Shown here: piece by piece, positions 1 through 6,195 of the stretch
Position numbering within the stretch: position 1 is the first letter of the stretch
How the letters are laid out: each line of letters starts with the position of its first letter
DNA from: Deltaproteobacteria bacterium RIFCSPHIGHO2_02_FULL_40_11
GTDB taxonomy: Bacteria; Bdellovibrionota; JACOXK01; 2-02-FULL-40-11
Direction: 5' to 3'
Assembly (NCBI GenBank): GCA_001798105.1
Contig: MGRI01000034.1
Coordinates: forward strand, 744-7,346
Length of the DNA: 6,603 nucleotides
Made by a program: the position numbers and the translations under genes
The notes under the pieces: model-generated
Databases searched by the model: none
What the model saw: only the letters and a program-made list of their open reading frames with translations
What the model was told of the DNA's origin: nothing

Positions 1-150
1 TACCTTTACTCTAAAAGGTGCATTTGTAGAATTTCCTGTATAACTCGCACTTTGAATTTGATTGCATCCAATAGAATACGGTCCATAGGGCCCAGCCCAT
101 GCCGCAGAACAAAGCACGACGATTCCGATAACTAGGATTATTTTTTTCAT
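1..150 (-). CDS. Secreted protein of unknown function, N-terminal part only
   Basis: An open frame starts at the ATG ending at 150 and runs off the left edge of the window, giving 50 codons. The first 19 residues form a good Sec signal peptide: two lysines after Met, a hydrophobic core (IILVIGIVVL) and an AWA signal peptidase I site, so the mature protein would begin at Gly20 (GPYGPYS). Cys14 is not in a lipobox, so a lipoprotein is unlikely. A strong ribosome site, AGGAGGT at 157-163, lies 6 bases upstream of the ATG, which supports both gene and start. The mature part visible is rich in Ser, Thr, Asn, Tyr and Gly and has one Cys. I do not recognise the family. It lies 89 bp downstream of spoVR on the same strand with no clear terminator between, so it may be co-transcribed, but it could also be independent. 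Confidence 0.72.
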   Translation of the reverse strand, partial: MKKIILVIGIVVLCSAAWAGPYGPYSIGCNQIQSASYTGNSTNAPFRVKV

Positions 151-174
151 TGCGATACCTCCTGTTTTACGATT

Positions 175-188
175 GGGGATCTGACCCC
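175..188. repeat. GGGGATCTGACCCC short inverted repeat
   Basis: A 14-base imperfect palindrome (GGGG-ATCTGA-CCCC) lies in the gap between spoVR and the secreted-protein gene, 12 bases before that gene's ribosome site. It is a one-base variant of the GGGTC-T-GACCC unit that makes up the palindrome at 6128-6151. No T run follows on the minus strand, so it does not read as an intrinsic terminator. Such G4/C4 units recall REP-type repeats mobilised by REP-associated tyrosine transposases. That link is inference; no transposase is in the window. Confidence 0.55.
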
Positions 189-239
189 GTACACAACACA
201 ATGAAAAAAGTAACAAGGGTTTGAATAAAAGGCAAGAAG

Positions 240-1601
240 TTACGCCGCTTTTTCAAGATGCTCTTTGCCATCATAAACAAGCAAGCGGTGCTCGCCATTT
301 AAGAGCGTTTCCAGATAAACCGGTTTTTTCCAAATTTTTTGAATGCGCTCTAGAGTTTCTTTGGCGTCTGAAATCTTTAAATCCACACCTTCATGTTCAT
401 GCGCTAAGAGCAATGCCCCCTGGCCTTCAAAGTTCCCCTCTTTGACAACAATCACAGGATCTCCAAAATGGGTGAGCGACGCCAAAAGCTTTGCTTTTAC
501 TTTTTGCGTGTCTCGATCGACGATTTCATACGTTCCATTTCGCTTGTTATACGCATACACGAAGAGTTTTAATTTTTCGCACAGTTCTTCTGTTAAAAAT
601 TCGTCGATAAACGTTACATCGTTAAATATTTTTCGAACTTCAAATATTTTTTCGAGGCCTTTCCCCAGTTTTTGATCCCATTTTTTCTTTTCGTATAAAT
701 GATCGCAGGCTTCATATTCGCTTCCAAATTTTCCTTTGTTCCATCGGTCTTCAATGTCGCGAAAGATTTCAATCCCAAGCTTATAGGGGTTTAAGCTTCC
801 AGGCTGCGTGGCTAAGGTTCCTGCATGGTGGTCCGCAAAATCAATCACTTCTTTGTCTTTCAACGCTTTTTCGGTCAAAATTTTAGAATGCCAAAAGCTC
901 GCCCACCCCTCATTCATAATCTTGGTTTGGCGTTGGGGGGAAAAATAATAAGATTCTTCACGAACCATGATTAAAATTTCTCTTTGCCAATCTGGAAGCG
1001 GCGCTTTGTCAATGAGAAATCCCAAAATATCAGACACTTTTTGATTCGTTTTTGGAATTTTGTTTTCTGTATTTTGATCCCGGTACTTTGGAAAGACATA
1101 CGGATCATACACACTCATGAGGTTTTCAATCGATAGGCAAAGATCCAGAAAAGACTCAACCTCCTCTTCTCCAAATTGTTCAATATAGTATCGAATGCGA
1201 GAGGCATGGTTGGCCATCTCATCCATCATTTTCCGATTTGTATTTTGAAAGGCATAGTTATTTTTAAAAAAATCACAATGCGCAAAGACATGTGCAATCA
1301 CCAACTTTTGATCCGTTAACGTGTTCGTACTCATCAGATAGGCGTAACAAGGGTCGTTGTTAATCACGAGCTCATAAATTTTTTGAAATCCATACGTATA
1401 CCCCTTGGAAAGATGGTCATAGTCCATCCCAAAACGCCAATGGGGATAGCGTGTTGGAAATCCGCCATAGGAGGCAATTTCATTGAGCTCGCCCGCAGAC
1501 ACCAATTCAAAAATGGTTTCAAAAAAATCAAGGCCATATGCCTTTGCGATGGCTTCCACTTCCGCTCTAATTTTTTCAATATCTTTTTTTAATCGTTCCA
1601 T
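240..1601 (-). CDS. spoVR: SpoVR family protein (YcgB-like)
   Basis: 453 residues, near the usual 450-510 for SpoVR/YcgB. Family hallmarks seen: an early WRFGMDYDHLSKGYTYG block (55-71), HVFAHCDFFKNN (104-115), YDPYVFPKYRD (165-175) and the signature TKIMNEGWASFWHSKI (226-241) with Glu231 and His238, followed by the DFADHHAG block (254-261). The conserved His and Glu residues suggest metal binding, but the biochemical activity is not established. In Bacillus subtilis SpoVR is needed for spore cortex formation. In proteobacteria, which do not sporulate, it is part of a stress/starvation module with PrkA and YeaH. No signal peptide or membrane segment is seen, so it should be cytoplasmic. The start ATG has AGGA about 7 bases upstream and lies 14 bp after the yeaH stop, so it is the third gene of the prkA-yeaH-spoVR operon. 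The frame is intact. Confidence 0.95.
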   Translation of the reverse strand: MERLKKDIEKIRAEVEAIAKAYGLDFFETIFELVSAGELNEIASYGGFPTRYPHWRFGMDYDHLSKGYTYGFQKIYELVINNDPCYAYLMSTNTLTDQKLVIAHVFAHCDFFKNNYAFQNTNRKMMDEMANHASRIRYYIEQFGEEEVESFLDLCLSIENLMSVYDPYVFPKYRDQNTENKIPKTNQKVSDILGFLIDKAPLPDWQREILIMVREESYYFSPQRQTKIMNEGWASFWHSKILTEKALKDKEVIDFADHHAGTLATQPGSLNPYKLGIEIFRDIEDRWNKGKFGSEYEACDHLYEKKKWDQKLGKGLEKIFEVRKIFNDVTFIDEFLTEELCEKLKLFVYAYNKRNGTYEIVDRDTQKVKAKLLASLTHFGDPVIVVKEGNFEGQGALLLAHEHEGVDLKISDAKETLERIQKIWKKPVYLETLLNGEHRLLVYDGKEHLEKAA

Positions 1602-1615
1602 AGAGATCCTGAGTA

Positions 1616-2728
1616 TTATTTTCCCTTACCTAAAAAATCTTTGATGGACCGGTAAATGGCTTCTTTGTCATCAATCTTAGAGGTAATGAGCGTTTCTTGG
1701 TCTTTAAAAGTTTCGTCCAGGTCTTTAATAAACTGCCCACTGCCATACCGACTTTCAACCTGCCCATAACAAAATAAATTCACCCTGGGTAAAAGATGGT
1801 GCTCCAGTAAATTGACGCAGAGCTTGGTATCTTCCCCCGACCAATTATCGCCATCGGAAAAATGAAAAATATAAATATTCCAAGCTTCTTGTGGAAATTC
1901 ATTTTCAATAAGTTGGGCGGCCATTTTATAGGCGGAAGAAATGAGCGTCCCGCCACTTTCGCGCGTGTGGTAAAACGTTTCTTGATCAACCATCTTCGCC
2001 TGCGCATCGTGAATAATATATTTACACTCAATGTGGTCGTATTGGGACCGAAGCCAGGTATCAATCCAAAAAGATTCAATGCGAACAATTTCTTTTTGTT
2101 CATCTCCCATGGATCCGGAAACATCCATAATATAAATAATGGCTGCATTGTATTCTGGACGCGGCATAGGCTTGGAATGACGATAACGCTTGTCCCTTTT
2201 TATGGGAATCACAACTGGATTGTCTGGATCATAACTGCCTTCTGAAATTTGGCGTTTTAAGGCTTCCTTATATGTTCTTTTAAAATGCCGGAGGCCTTCT
2301 GTGCCTTTATTGCGAATGCTGGAGTATCGATTGGCAGACGTGGTAATCATCCCCGAACCTCTGGGTTGAATCCGTGGCAAACGCAATTCTTCAGCCAACA
2401 TCTTGGCCAACTCTTCTAACGTTACTTCCACTTCAAGCGCATGTTGGCCCGGGTCTTTGCCGGCTCTGGAAACACCTTCTTTGCCTTCTTGATTGGATCT
2501 TCCAATGATCTGCCCGACTTTGCCTTCGCCTTGTCCCACGCCTCCCATTTGCTCTTGGCCAAATCGAAATCTTGGAATTTGAATCTGTGGCAAGGGAACG
2601 CTGATCAGCCCTTTTTCTTGGCCGCCAATCAGTTCTCCTTTGGTAATATATTTTTTGAGATTTTGTTTAATGCGGCCTTTAATAATATCTTTAAAGCGGT
2701 TATAGTCCCGCTTCATATTTCGAATCAC
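1616..2728 (-). CDS. yeaH: YeaH/DUF444 family VWA-domain protein
   Basis: 370 residues from the chosen GTG start. A basic N-terminal helix (RDYNRFKDIIKGRIKQNLKKYI) is followed by a glycine-rich linker (about 57-92) and a C-terminal von Willebrand A domain. The metal-ion-dependent adhesion site (MIDAS) is intact: DVSGS at 202-206, the Thr in SGGT (Thr261) and Asp292 in FSDGDNW. VWA proteins often act as partners or adaptors of AAA+ ATPases, which fits the neighbouring prkA. The protein is shorter than E. coli YeaH (about 427 residues). The frame is open further upstream to an ATG at 2803, but that would overlap prkA by 79 bases and add a Cys-rich tail (SRCFKFCCQYFCEGG) not expected in the family. 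The GTG at 2728 has GGAGG five bases upstream and gives a 4-base GTGA overlap with the prkA stop, the usual sign of translational coupling. A Met four codons later (2716) is a weaker alternative. Confidence 0.93.
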   Translation of the reverse strand: MIRNMKRDYNRFKDIIKGRIKQNLKKYITKGELIGGQEKGLISVPLPQIQIPRFRFGQEQMGGVGQGEGKVGQIIGRSNQEGKEGVSRAGKDPGQHALEVEVTLEELAKMLAEELRLPRIQPRGSGMITTSANRYSSIRNKGTEGLRHFKRTYKEALKRQISEGSYDPDNPVVIPIKRDKRYRHSKPMPRPEYNAAIIYIMDVSGSMGDEQKEIVRIESFWIDTWLRSQYDHIECKYIIHDAQAKMVDQETFYHTRESGGTLISSAYKMAAQLIENEFPQEAWNIYIFHFSDGDNWSGEDTKLCVNLLEHHLLPRVNLFCYGQVESRYGSGQFIKDLDETFKDQETLITSKIDDKEAIYRSIKDFLGKGK

Positions 2729-4797
2729 GATGCCCTCCGGACGTCCCCCCTCGCAAAAATACTGGCAACAAAATTTAAAACATCTTGAGAGCAAAGTTCG
2801 CAATAGCCGTAGTTTTTAATCAGACGGCTCTTCACCACGTTAAGACGTTCTTGTGTGGCAGGATCAATGGAGCGAGATACGAGTGTAGAGAGTTTAATGG
2901 TATCTTTTTGGTCTTCAAAGAGTTTCAGCTCCAGCGCTTTTCTGAGACGGTCGTTACTCTTATAATCAAAAACTTTGTCTTCCAAAGCCAAAGAGGCAAT
3001 GTAATTCATCATTTCTCTTCGAAAATCATCTTTTCTGCTTTCCGGGATATCGATTTTTTCTTCAATGGATCGCATGAGGCGTTCATCGGCTTCTTCATAT
3101 TCCCCGGTGTAGCGATTTCGGACGCGCTCTTTTTGCACATAGGATTTTACGTTATCAATATAGTTCGCGCACAACCCTTGAATTTGATCTTCATCACAAC
3201 TAATGGCACGCTGAACTTCAGACTTTACAATTTCTTCATATTCATGCCGGGCCATGGCCAAAAGCTCTTCAAAGCGGCGCTTTTGATCTTCTGAAGACAA
3301 CATGGTGTGATGTTTCAACCCACTTTTTAATTCTTGTAGAATCATAAAGGGGCTAATACACGATGCTTCTTCATTCACCAAAGCATGCGATATTTTATCT
3401 TGAATGTATCTCGGAGATATTCCTTGCAACCCCTCTCTGACGGCCTCTTTCCTAAGCTCTTTAATATTGTCTTCTGTGTACCCAGGAATCATCTGGCCGT
3501 CATAGAGTTTTAACTTTTGAATGAGTGAGAGGGTTGCTTTTTTGGGAGGGTCTAATCGTGTTAAAATGGACCAAAGCGCTGCTATTTTTAACGTGTGTGG
3601 CGCAATGTGTTTATCCTGAATACGCTCTGGATTGAAGTCTCTGTGATAAATTTTTGTTTCTGCCTGCAACTTTGTAACATAAGGGATATCAATTTTAATG
3701 GTTCGATCCCGAAGCGCTTCCATGTATTCATTGCTCTGTAATTTTTTAAATTCAGGTTCATTGGTATGCCCAATAATAACTTCATCAATATCTGTTTGTG
3801 CAAATTTTTTGGGTTTAATGCGACGCTCTTGTGTCGCGCCCAGAAGATCATATAAGAAAGCCGTATCGAGTTTTAAAATCTCAATAAATTCAATCATCCC
3901 GCGATTGGCAATATTGAATTCACCATCAAAGTTAAATGCTCTGGGGTCAGAATCAGACCCATAAATTGCAATTTTTCGATAATTGATATCGCCGGAGAGC
4001 TCCGTTGAGTCTTGATTTTTTTCATCTTTCGGCTGAAAGGTACCAATCCCAATTCGATCTTTTTCAGACAGCACAATTCTTCGAACCTTGACGTGATTTA
4101 AAACCTGCTGCCAATCGCCCTTGTATTTGATCATGAGTTCTTTAAAAATATAACGACAGGGCGGACACAGTTCGCTATCCAGCTTCAGCGTATAATTGAG
4201 TTTTTTCCCTTTGGTGAGCTCTCGAAAGGCAGGCTGGCGAAAGGCTTCAGGGATGAGTAAAAGCGGTTCTTCATGCATCGGACAGGGAAATTCATGCAGT
4301 CCTCCCAAAAGTTCTTTTTCAATATAGCTATCGCCATTGGAAACCCAGTGATAACTGTATAAAGCGCCCTCGGGTTTTTTCGAATAATCTTCCAGGCCCC
4401 GCTTAATGAGCCGACAAATGGTACTTTTGGCACACCCCACCGGCCCGTGGAGCAAAATAATACGTCTTTCGGTCCCATATCCTAAGGCTGCGGATTTGAA
4501 GACATTGATGAGCTTCATGAGCGGAATATCGAGTCCATAGAGTGCATCTTTGCCGCCATGGTCTTCATCATCAAAAAATTTATAATGGACGACCTTTTTC
4601 CTGGAATCAAAGTACTCATAGGTGTCATGCATCATGATCATATCAAACAGGCGCTGATAGGCGGATCTTGCCACAAGTGGATTTTCTTCAACAATATCAA
4701 GATATTGCTGAAAAGTTCCCTGCCACGTTAAATCTTTATAATGCGCTTTTTGCTGTAAATCTTGAACAAATGATATGACGTCATGGTCTTTGGCCAT
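2725..4797 (-). CDS. prkA: PrkA family AAA+ protein (serine kinase/ATP-dependent protease family)
   Basis: 690 residues, somewhat longer than B. subtilis PrkA or E. coli YeaG (about 630-645). The N-terminal PrkA AAA domain has a clear Walker A, GPVGCAKS (118-125), then LYSYHWVSNG, EFPCPMHEEPL (169-179), the family signature NIANRGMIEFIEILKLD (295-311), DLLGATQE (317-324) and the conserved HTNEPEF (344-350). The C-terminal PrkA domain follows (about 385-680). Cys pairs at 211/214 (CPPC) and 666/669 (CELC) could bind metal; this is inference. The family was first described as Ser/Thr kinases, and B. subtilis PrkA has since been reported as an ATP-dependent protease. E. coli YeaG acts in prolonged nitrogen starvation. 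Cytoplasmic, with no signal or membrane segment. The ATG has GGGAGG (4803-4808) just upstream and its own promoter. It is the first gene of a tight operon with yeaH and spoVR. Confidence 0.96.
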   Translation of the reverse strand: MAKDHDVISFVQDLQQKAHYKDLTWQGTFQQYLDIVEENPLVARSAYQRLFDMIMMHDTYEYFDSRKKVVHYKFFDDEDHGGKDALYGLDIPLMKLINVFKSAALGYGTERRIILLHGPVGCAKSTICRLIKRGLEDYSKKPEGALYSYHWVSNGDSYIEKELLGGLHEFPCPMHEEPLLLIPEAFRQPAFRELTKGKKLNYTLKLDSELCPPCRYIFKELMIKYKGDWQQVLNHVKVRRIVLSEKDRIGIGTFQPKDEKNQDSTELSGDINYRKIAIYGSDSDPRAFNFDGEFNIANRGMIEFIEILKLDTAFLYDLLGATQERRIKPKKFAQTDIDEVIIGHTNEPEFKKLQSNEYMEALRDRTIKIDIPYVTKLQAETKIYHRDFNPERIQDKHIAPHTLKIAALWSILTRLDPPKKATLSLIQKLKLYDGQMIPGYTEDNIKELRKEAVREGLQGISPRYIQDKISHALVNEEASCISPFMILQELKSGLKHHTMLSSEDQKRRFEELLAMARHEYEEIVKSEVQRAISCDEDQIQGLCANYIDNVKSYVQKERVRNRYTGEYEEADERLMRSIEEKIDIPESRKDDFRREMMNYIASLALEDKVFDYKSNDRLRKALELKLFEDQKDTIKLSTLVSRSIDPATQERLNVVKSRLIKNYGYCELCSQDVLNFVASIFARGDVRRAS
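2734..2738 (-). promoter_or_regulatory. Ribosome binding site that sets the yeaH GTG start
   Basis: GGAGG on the minus strand, five bases before the GTG at 2728-2726. It lies inside the last codons of prkA, so ribosomes ending prkA at the TGA (2727-2725) could restart on the overlapping GTG. This is the main reason for preferring the 370-residue YeaH over the longer open frame. Confidence 0.75.
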
Positions 4798-4872
4798 CTA
4801 GACCTCCCTATGGTTCAAACTTGAATTTCAAATTTCTTATCAAAAGGGTAAAAATGAGACTAAGAGAATGAC

Positions 4873-4892
4873 AACCAACGCCTTACTTGGTT
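4873..4892 (-). other. Small hairpin at the 5' end of the prkA leader
   Basis: On the minus strand AACCAA and TTGGTT flank an 8-base loop (GTAAGGCG), a 6-bp stem that would begin at or next to the predicted transcription start of prkA. It is not followed by a T run, so it is not a terminator for lpxH. It may protect the 5' end of the mRNA or be chance; a stem this short has little weight by itself. Confidence 0.3.
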
Positions 4893-4894
4893 TC

Positions 4895-4924
4895 AGTATA
4901 CCAGCTAAGTTAGAGGCGTGTCAA
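4895..4924 (-). promoter_or_regulatory. Sigma-70-type promoter for prkA-yeaH-spoVR
   Basis: Minus strand: a perfect -35 box TTGACA (4924-4919), an 18-base spacer, and the -10 box TATACT (4900-4895) preceded by TGG, which gives an extended -10 (TGnTATACT). Transcription should start near 4888, leaving a leader of about 90 bases before the prkA ATG. The -35 box lies in the coding end of lpxH (codons for Phe-Asp-Thr) and the lpxH stop codon falls in the spacer, so promoter and gene end overlap. Housekeeping sigma is the simplest reading; a sigma-S type factor using the same boxes is also possible. Confidence 0.75.
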
Positions 4925-5663
4925 AGGCAAACTTTTTTAAGGAAAAAACGCCGCTCTTGTGCTCTAGATATGTAAAGTGTGAGATCCAATCGCCTGTATT
5001 AAAGTAATATTTTTTTTGGCCTTGGGTATGAAAAATTTGCTGATCTGGGAAATGTGTATGTCCCAGAACCACAACATCATAAGGGGAGGTTTCGAGCTTC
5101 TGACGCGCAAAATTTCGAAAAAGCTCAATGGTAGATTGGGGAACATTTCGGTAATTTCGACTGACATGTGAAAACGTACCACTGAGCTTCCACACCCAAC
5201 GATCAGGCAAAACTTCCAGTAAAAATTTTGTAAAGGGCGTTCTTAAAAACCAGCGCAAAAAAAGATAGCCATGGTCTTTGGGGTTCACTTGATCACCATG
5301 GGCCACATACACATGGAAATTTCCAATCTGCATTTCTGTATGATCATGGATGACATTGACGGGCAACGTCTGGCGAAAATACTGTCCAAGATAAAAATCA
5401 TGATTGCCTTCAATATAATCGATTTGTACGCCGTCTGTTGCAAACTCTTTTAATTTATCTAAAACGCTTTTGTATTGAGAAATGGCAACCTGATTGGTGC
5501 CCGCCCAAAAGTCAAACAGATCGCCGCCGATGACCAGTCGGGAAATCGACCCCCGCCGTCCATCCAAAAAAGACAAAAAAGCTTTTGTTTTTGGGTCTGA
5601 TGCCCCTTGCAAATGGAGATCAGAAACAAAAACAGTGCTTAAGTTTGTGGCTGTAGTATTCAT
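4905..5663 (-). CDS. lpxH: UDP-2,3-diacylglucosamine diphosphatase (LpxH-like metallophosphoesterase)
   Basis: 252 residues, the usual size for LpxH. The calcineurin-like metallophosphoesterase motifs are complete and in order: SDLH (Asp15, His17), GGDLFDFW (Asp48), GNHD (Asn87, His88), VAHGD (His122) and GHTH (His202, His204), which together bind two metal ions, usually Mn. The hydrophobic, basic stretch at about 133-160 (LFLRWFLRTPFTKFLLEVL) matches the lid that docks on the inner membrane and holds the lipid substrate. LpxH splits UDP-2,3-diacylglucosamine to lipid X and UMP in lipid A synthesis, at the cytoplasmic face of the inner membrane. The late NTGDWISHFTYL block also fits the family. 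The ATG is the only reasonable start and makes a 44-base overlap with the end of radC; its ribosome site is weak (GGA, 5-6 bases upstream). A related phosphoesterase with another substrate cannot be ruled out. Confidence 0.82.
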   Translation of the reverse strand: MNTTATNLSTVFVSDLHLQGASDPKTKAFLSFLDGRRGSISRLVIGGDLFDFWAGTNQVAISQYKSVLDKLKEFATDGVQIDYIEGNHDFYLGQYFRQTLPVNVIHDHTEMQIGNFHVYVAHGDQVNPKDHGYLFLRWFLRTPFTKFLLEVLPDRWVWKLSGTFSHVSRNYRNVPQSTIELFRNFARQKLETSPYDVVVLGHTHFPDQQIFHTQGQKKYYFNTGDWISHFTYLEHKSGVFSLKKFAFDTPLT

Positions 5664-6093
5664 TTTTTCCGATAATAATATGATCCAGGAGTTCTATTCC
5701 TATCAGATGTGCTGCTTTTTTCAACTGTTCTGTCACGCGCAAATCCTCTTTGGAAGGCATGGCATGACCACTGGGATGATTGTGAACCAAAACCAATGCG
5801 GTCGCACGCAGTTTCAGCGCCGGAGAGAAGACTTCCCTGGCGTGAATCAAGCTTGCATTCACCGTTCCAATGGTGAGGAGCTTTTCCGATAAAAGAATAT
5901 TGTGCGCATTCAGGTACAAACCATACAGATGCTCTTGTTCAAGTGAAAAAACGCGATAGTACAAATGAGAAACCGCGTCCACGCATGCGTTGATGTGAAC
6001 ATCCTCGGTTTGCGTCCACCTTCGAGAAATCTCTTGGCCAACATTGGATGCAAGGCTTAAGAGCGCCTGATCTGAAAGACGTGAAACTTCCAT
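5620..6093 (-). CDS. radC: Short RadC family protein (JAB/MPN domain only)
   Basis: 157 residues from the ATG at 6093. The JAB/MPN metalloprotease-like domain of RadC is complete: Glu70 (LLSEKLLTIGTVN), then HNHPSGHAMPSKED (104-117), which gives the JAMM metal ligands His104, His106 and Asp117 with Ser114, and the closing LLDHIIIG (135-142). Normal RadC (about 220-230 residues) carries a helix-hairpin-helix-like N-terminal domain; here only about 30 residues precede the JAB part, so it is a short form. Despite the name, a role in DNA repair is not supported in E. coli; such proteins often occur in accessory DNA. The frame is open to an ATG at 6159, but that start would translate the 24-bp palindrome and lacks a ribosome site, so 6093 is preferred; a GTG at 6114 is a further option. 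The 3' end overlaps lpxH by 44 bases. Confidence 0.85.
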   Translation of the reverse strand: MEVSRLSDQALLSLASNVGQEISRRWTQTEDVHINACVDAVSHLYYRVFSLEQEHLYGLYLNAHNILLSEKLLTIGTVNASLIHAREVFSPALKLRATALVLVHNHPSGHAMPSKEDLRVTEQLKKAAHLIGIELLDHIIIGKNEYYSHKLKHCFCF

Positions 6094-6107
6094 ACAACGC
6101 TCGTTTA

Positions 6108-6123
6108 TGCACACACCGTGCCA
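6108..6123 (-). promoter_or_regulatory. Sigma-54 (RpoN) type promoter in front of radC
   Basis: The minus strand reads TGGCACGGTGTGTGCA against the sigma-54 consensus TGGCACGRNNNTTGCW. Only one fixed position differs (G for the first T of TTGC), the invariant GG and GC are spaced correctly, and the flanking bases (CAGGT before, A three bases after) also fit the extended consensus. Transcription would start near 6097, only about 4 bases before the preferred radC ATG, so the mRNA would be nearly leaderless. This short leader is the main weakness of the call. Confidence 0.5.
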
Positions 6124-6127
6124 ACCT

Positions 6128-6151
6128 GGGGTCTGACCCGGGTCAGACCCC
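6128..6151. repeat. Perfect 24-bp palindrome of two GGGTC-N-GACCC units
   Basis: GGGGTCTGACCC at 6128-6139 is followed directly by its reverse complement GGGTCAGACCCC at 6140-6151, centred on CCCGGG. Each half is itself a small inverted repeat (GGGTC-T-GACCC), so it is a dyad of dyads. It sits between the divergent radC and sensor genes, about 5 bp upstream of the sigma-54-like element. It resembles REP-type elements found dispersed in many environmental Gram-negative genomes; a protein binding site is the other option. A related single copy lies at 175-188. Confidence 0.85.
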
Positions 6152-6195
6152 GAATGCATTTATGGGAATGGCTTGAAATTCCGATAGGTTAGACG

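Noticed and set aside
207..235. Possible promoter for the secreted-protein gene: TTGCCT, 17 bases, TACTTT with upstream TG, on the minus strand
   Set aside because: The -10 box matches only about half of the consensus in an AT-rich stretch; too weak to list as a feature.
221..675. Open frames on the + strand opposite spoVR
   Set aside because: They lie antisense to a well-conserved gene, have no ribosome sites and no recognisable motifs; shadows of spoVR codon use.
2785..3294. 169-codon open frame on the + strand opposite prkA
   Set aside because: Low-complexity, Phe/Ile-rich translation antisense to conserved PrkA; no ribosome site or family likeness.
3943..3960. GGGGTCAGAATCAGACCC, similar to the palindrome at 6128-6151, inside prkA
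   Set aside because: It codes for Gly-Ser-Asp-Ser-Asp-Pro, part of a stretch (YGSDSDPRAFNF) that I believe is conserved in this PrkA type, so protein sequence explains the likeness.
4809..4836. TTCAAACTTGAATTTCAAATTTC repeats in the prkA leader, possible operator or hairpin
   Set aside because: Short AT-only arms (TTGAA/TTCAA) are common by chance in this AT-rich DNA; no stable stem.
5593..5606. GGGTCTGATGCCCC, another look-alike of the repeat, inside lpxH
   Set aside because: It lies in the open lpxH frame (Gly-Ala-Ser-Asp-Pro) and its arms do not pair as in the intergenic copies; probably chance.
6094..6159. Upstream extension of the RadC frame to an ATG at 6159
   Set aside because: It would translate the palindrome and the sigma-54-like site into a Gly/Pro-rich tail unlike RadC, and has no ribosome site.
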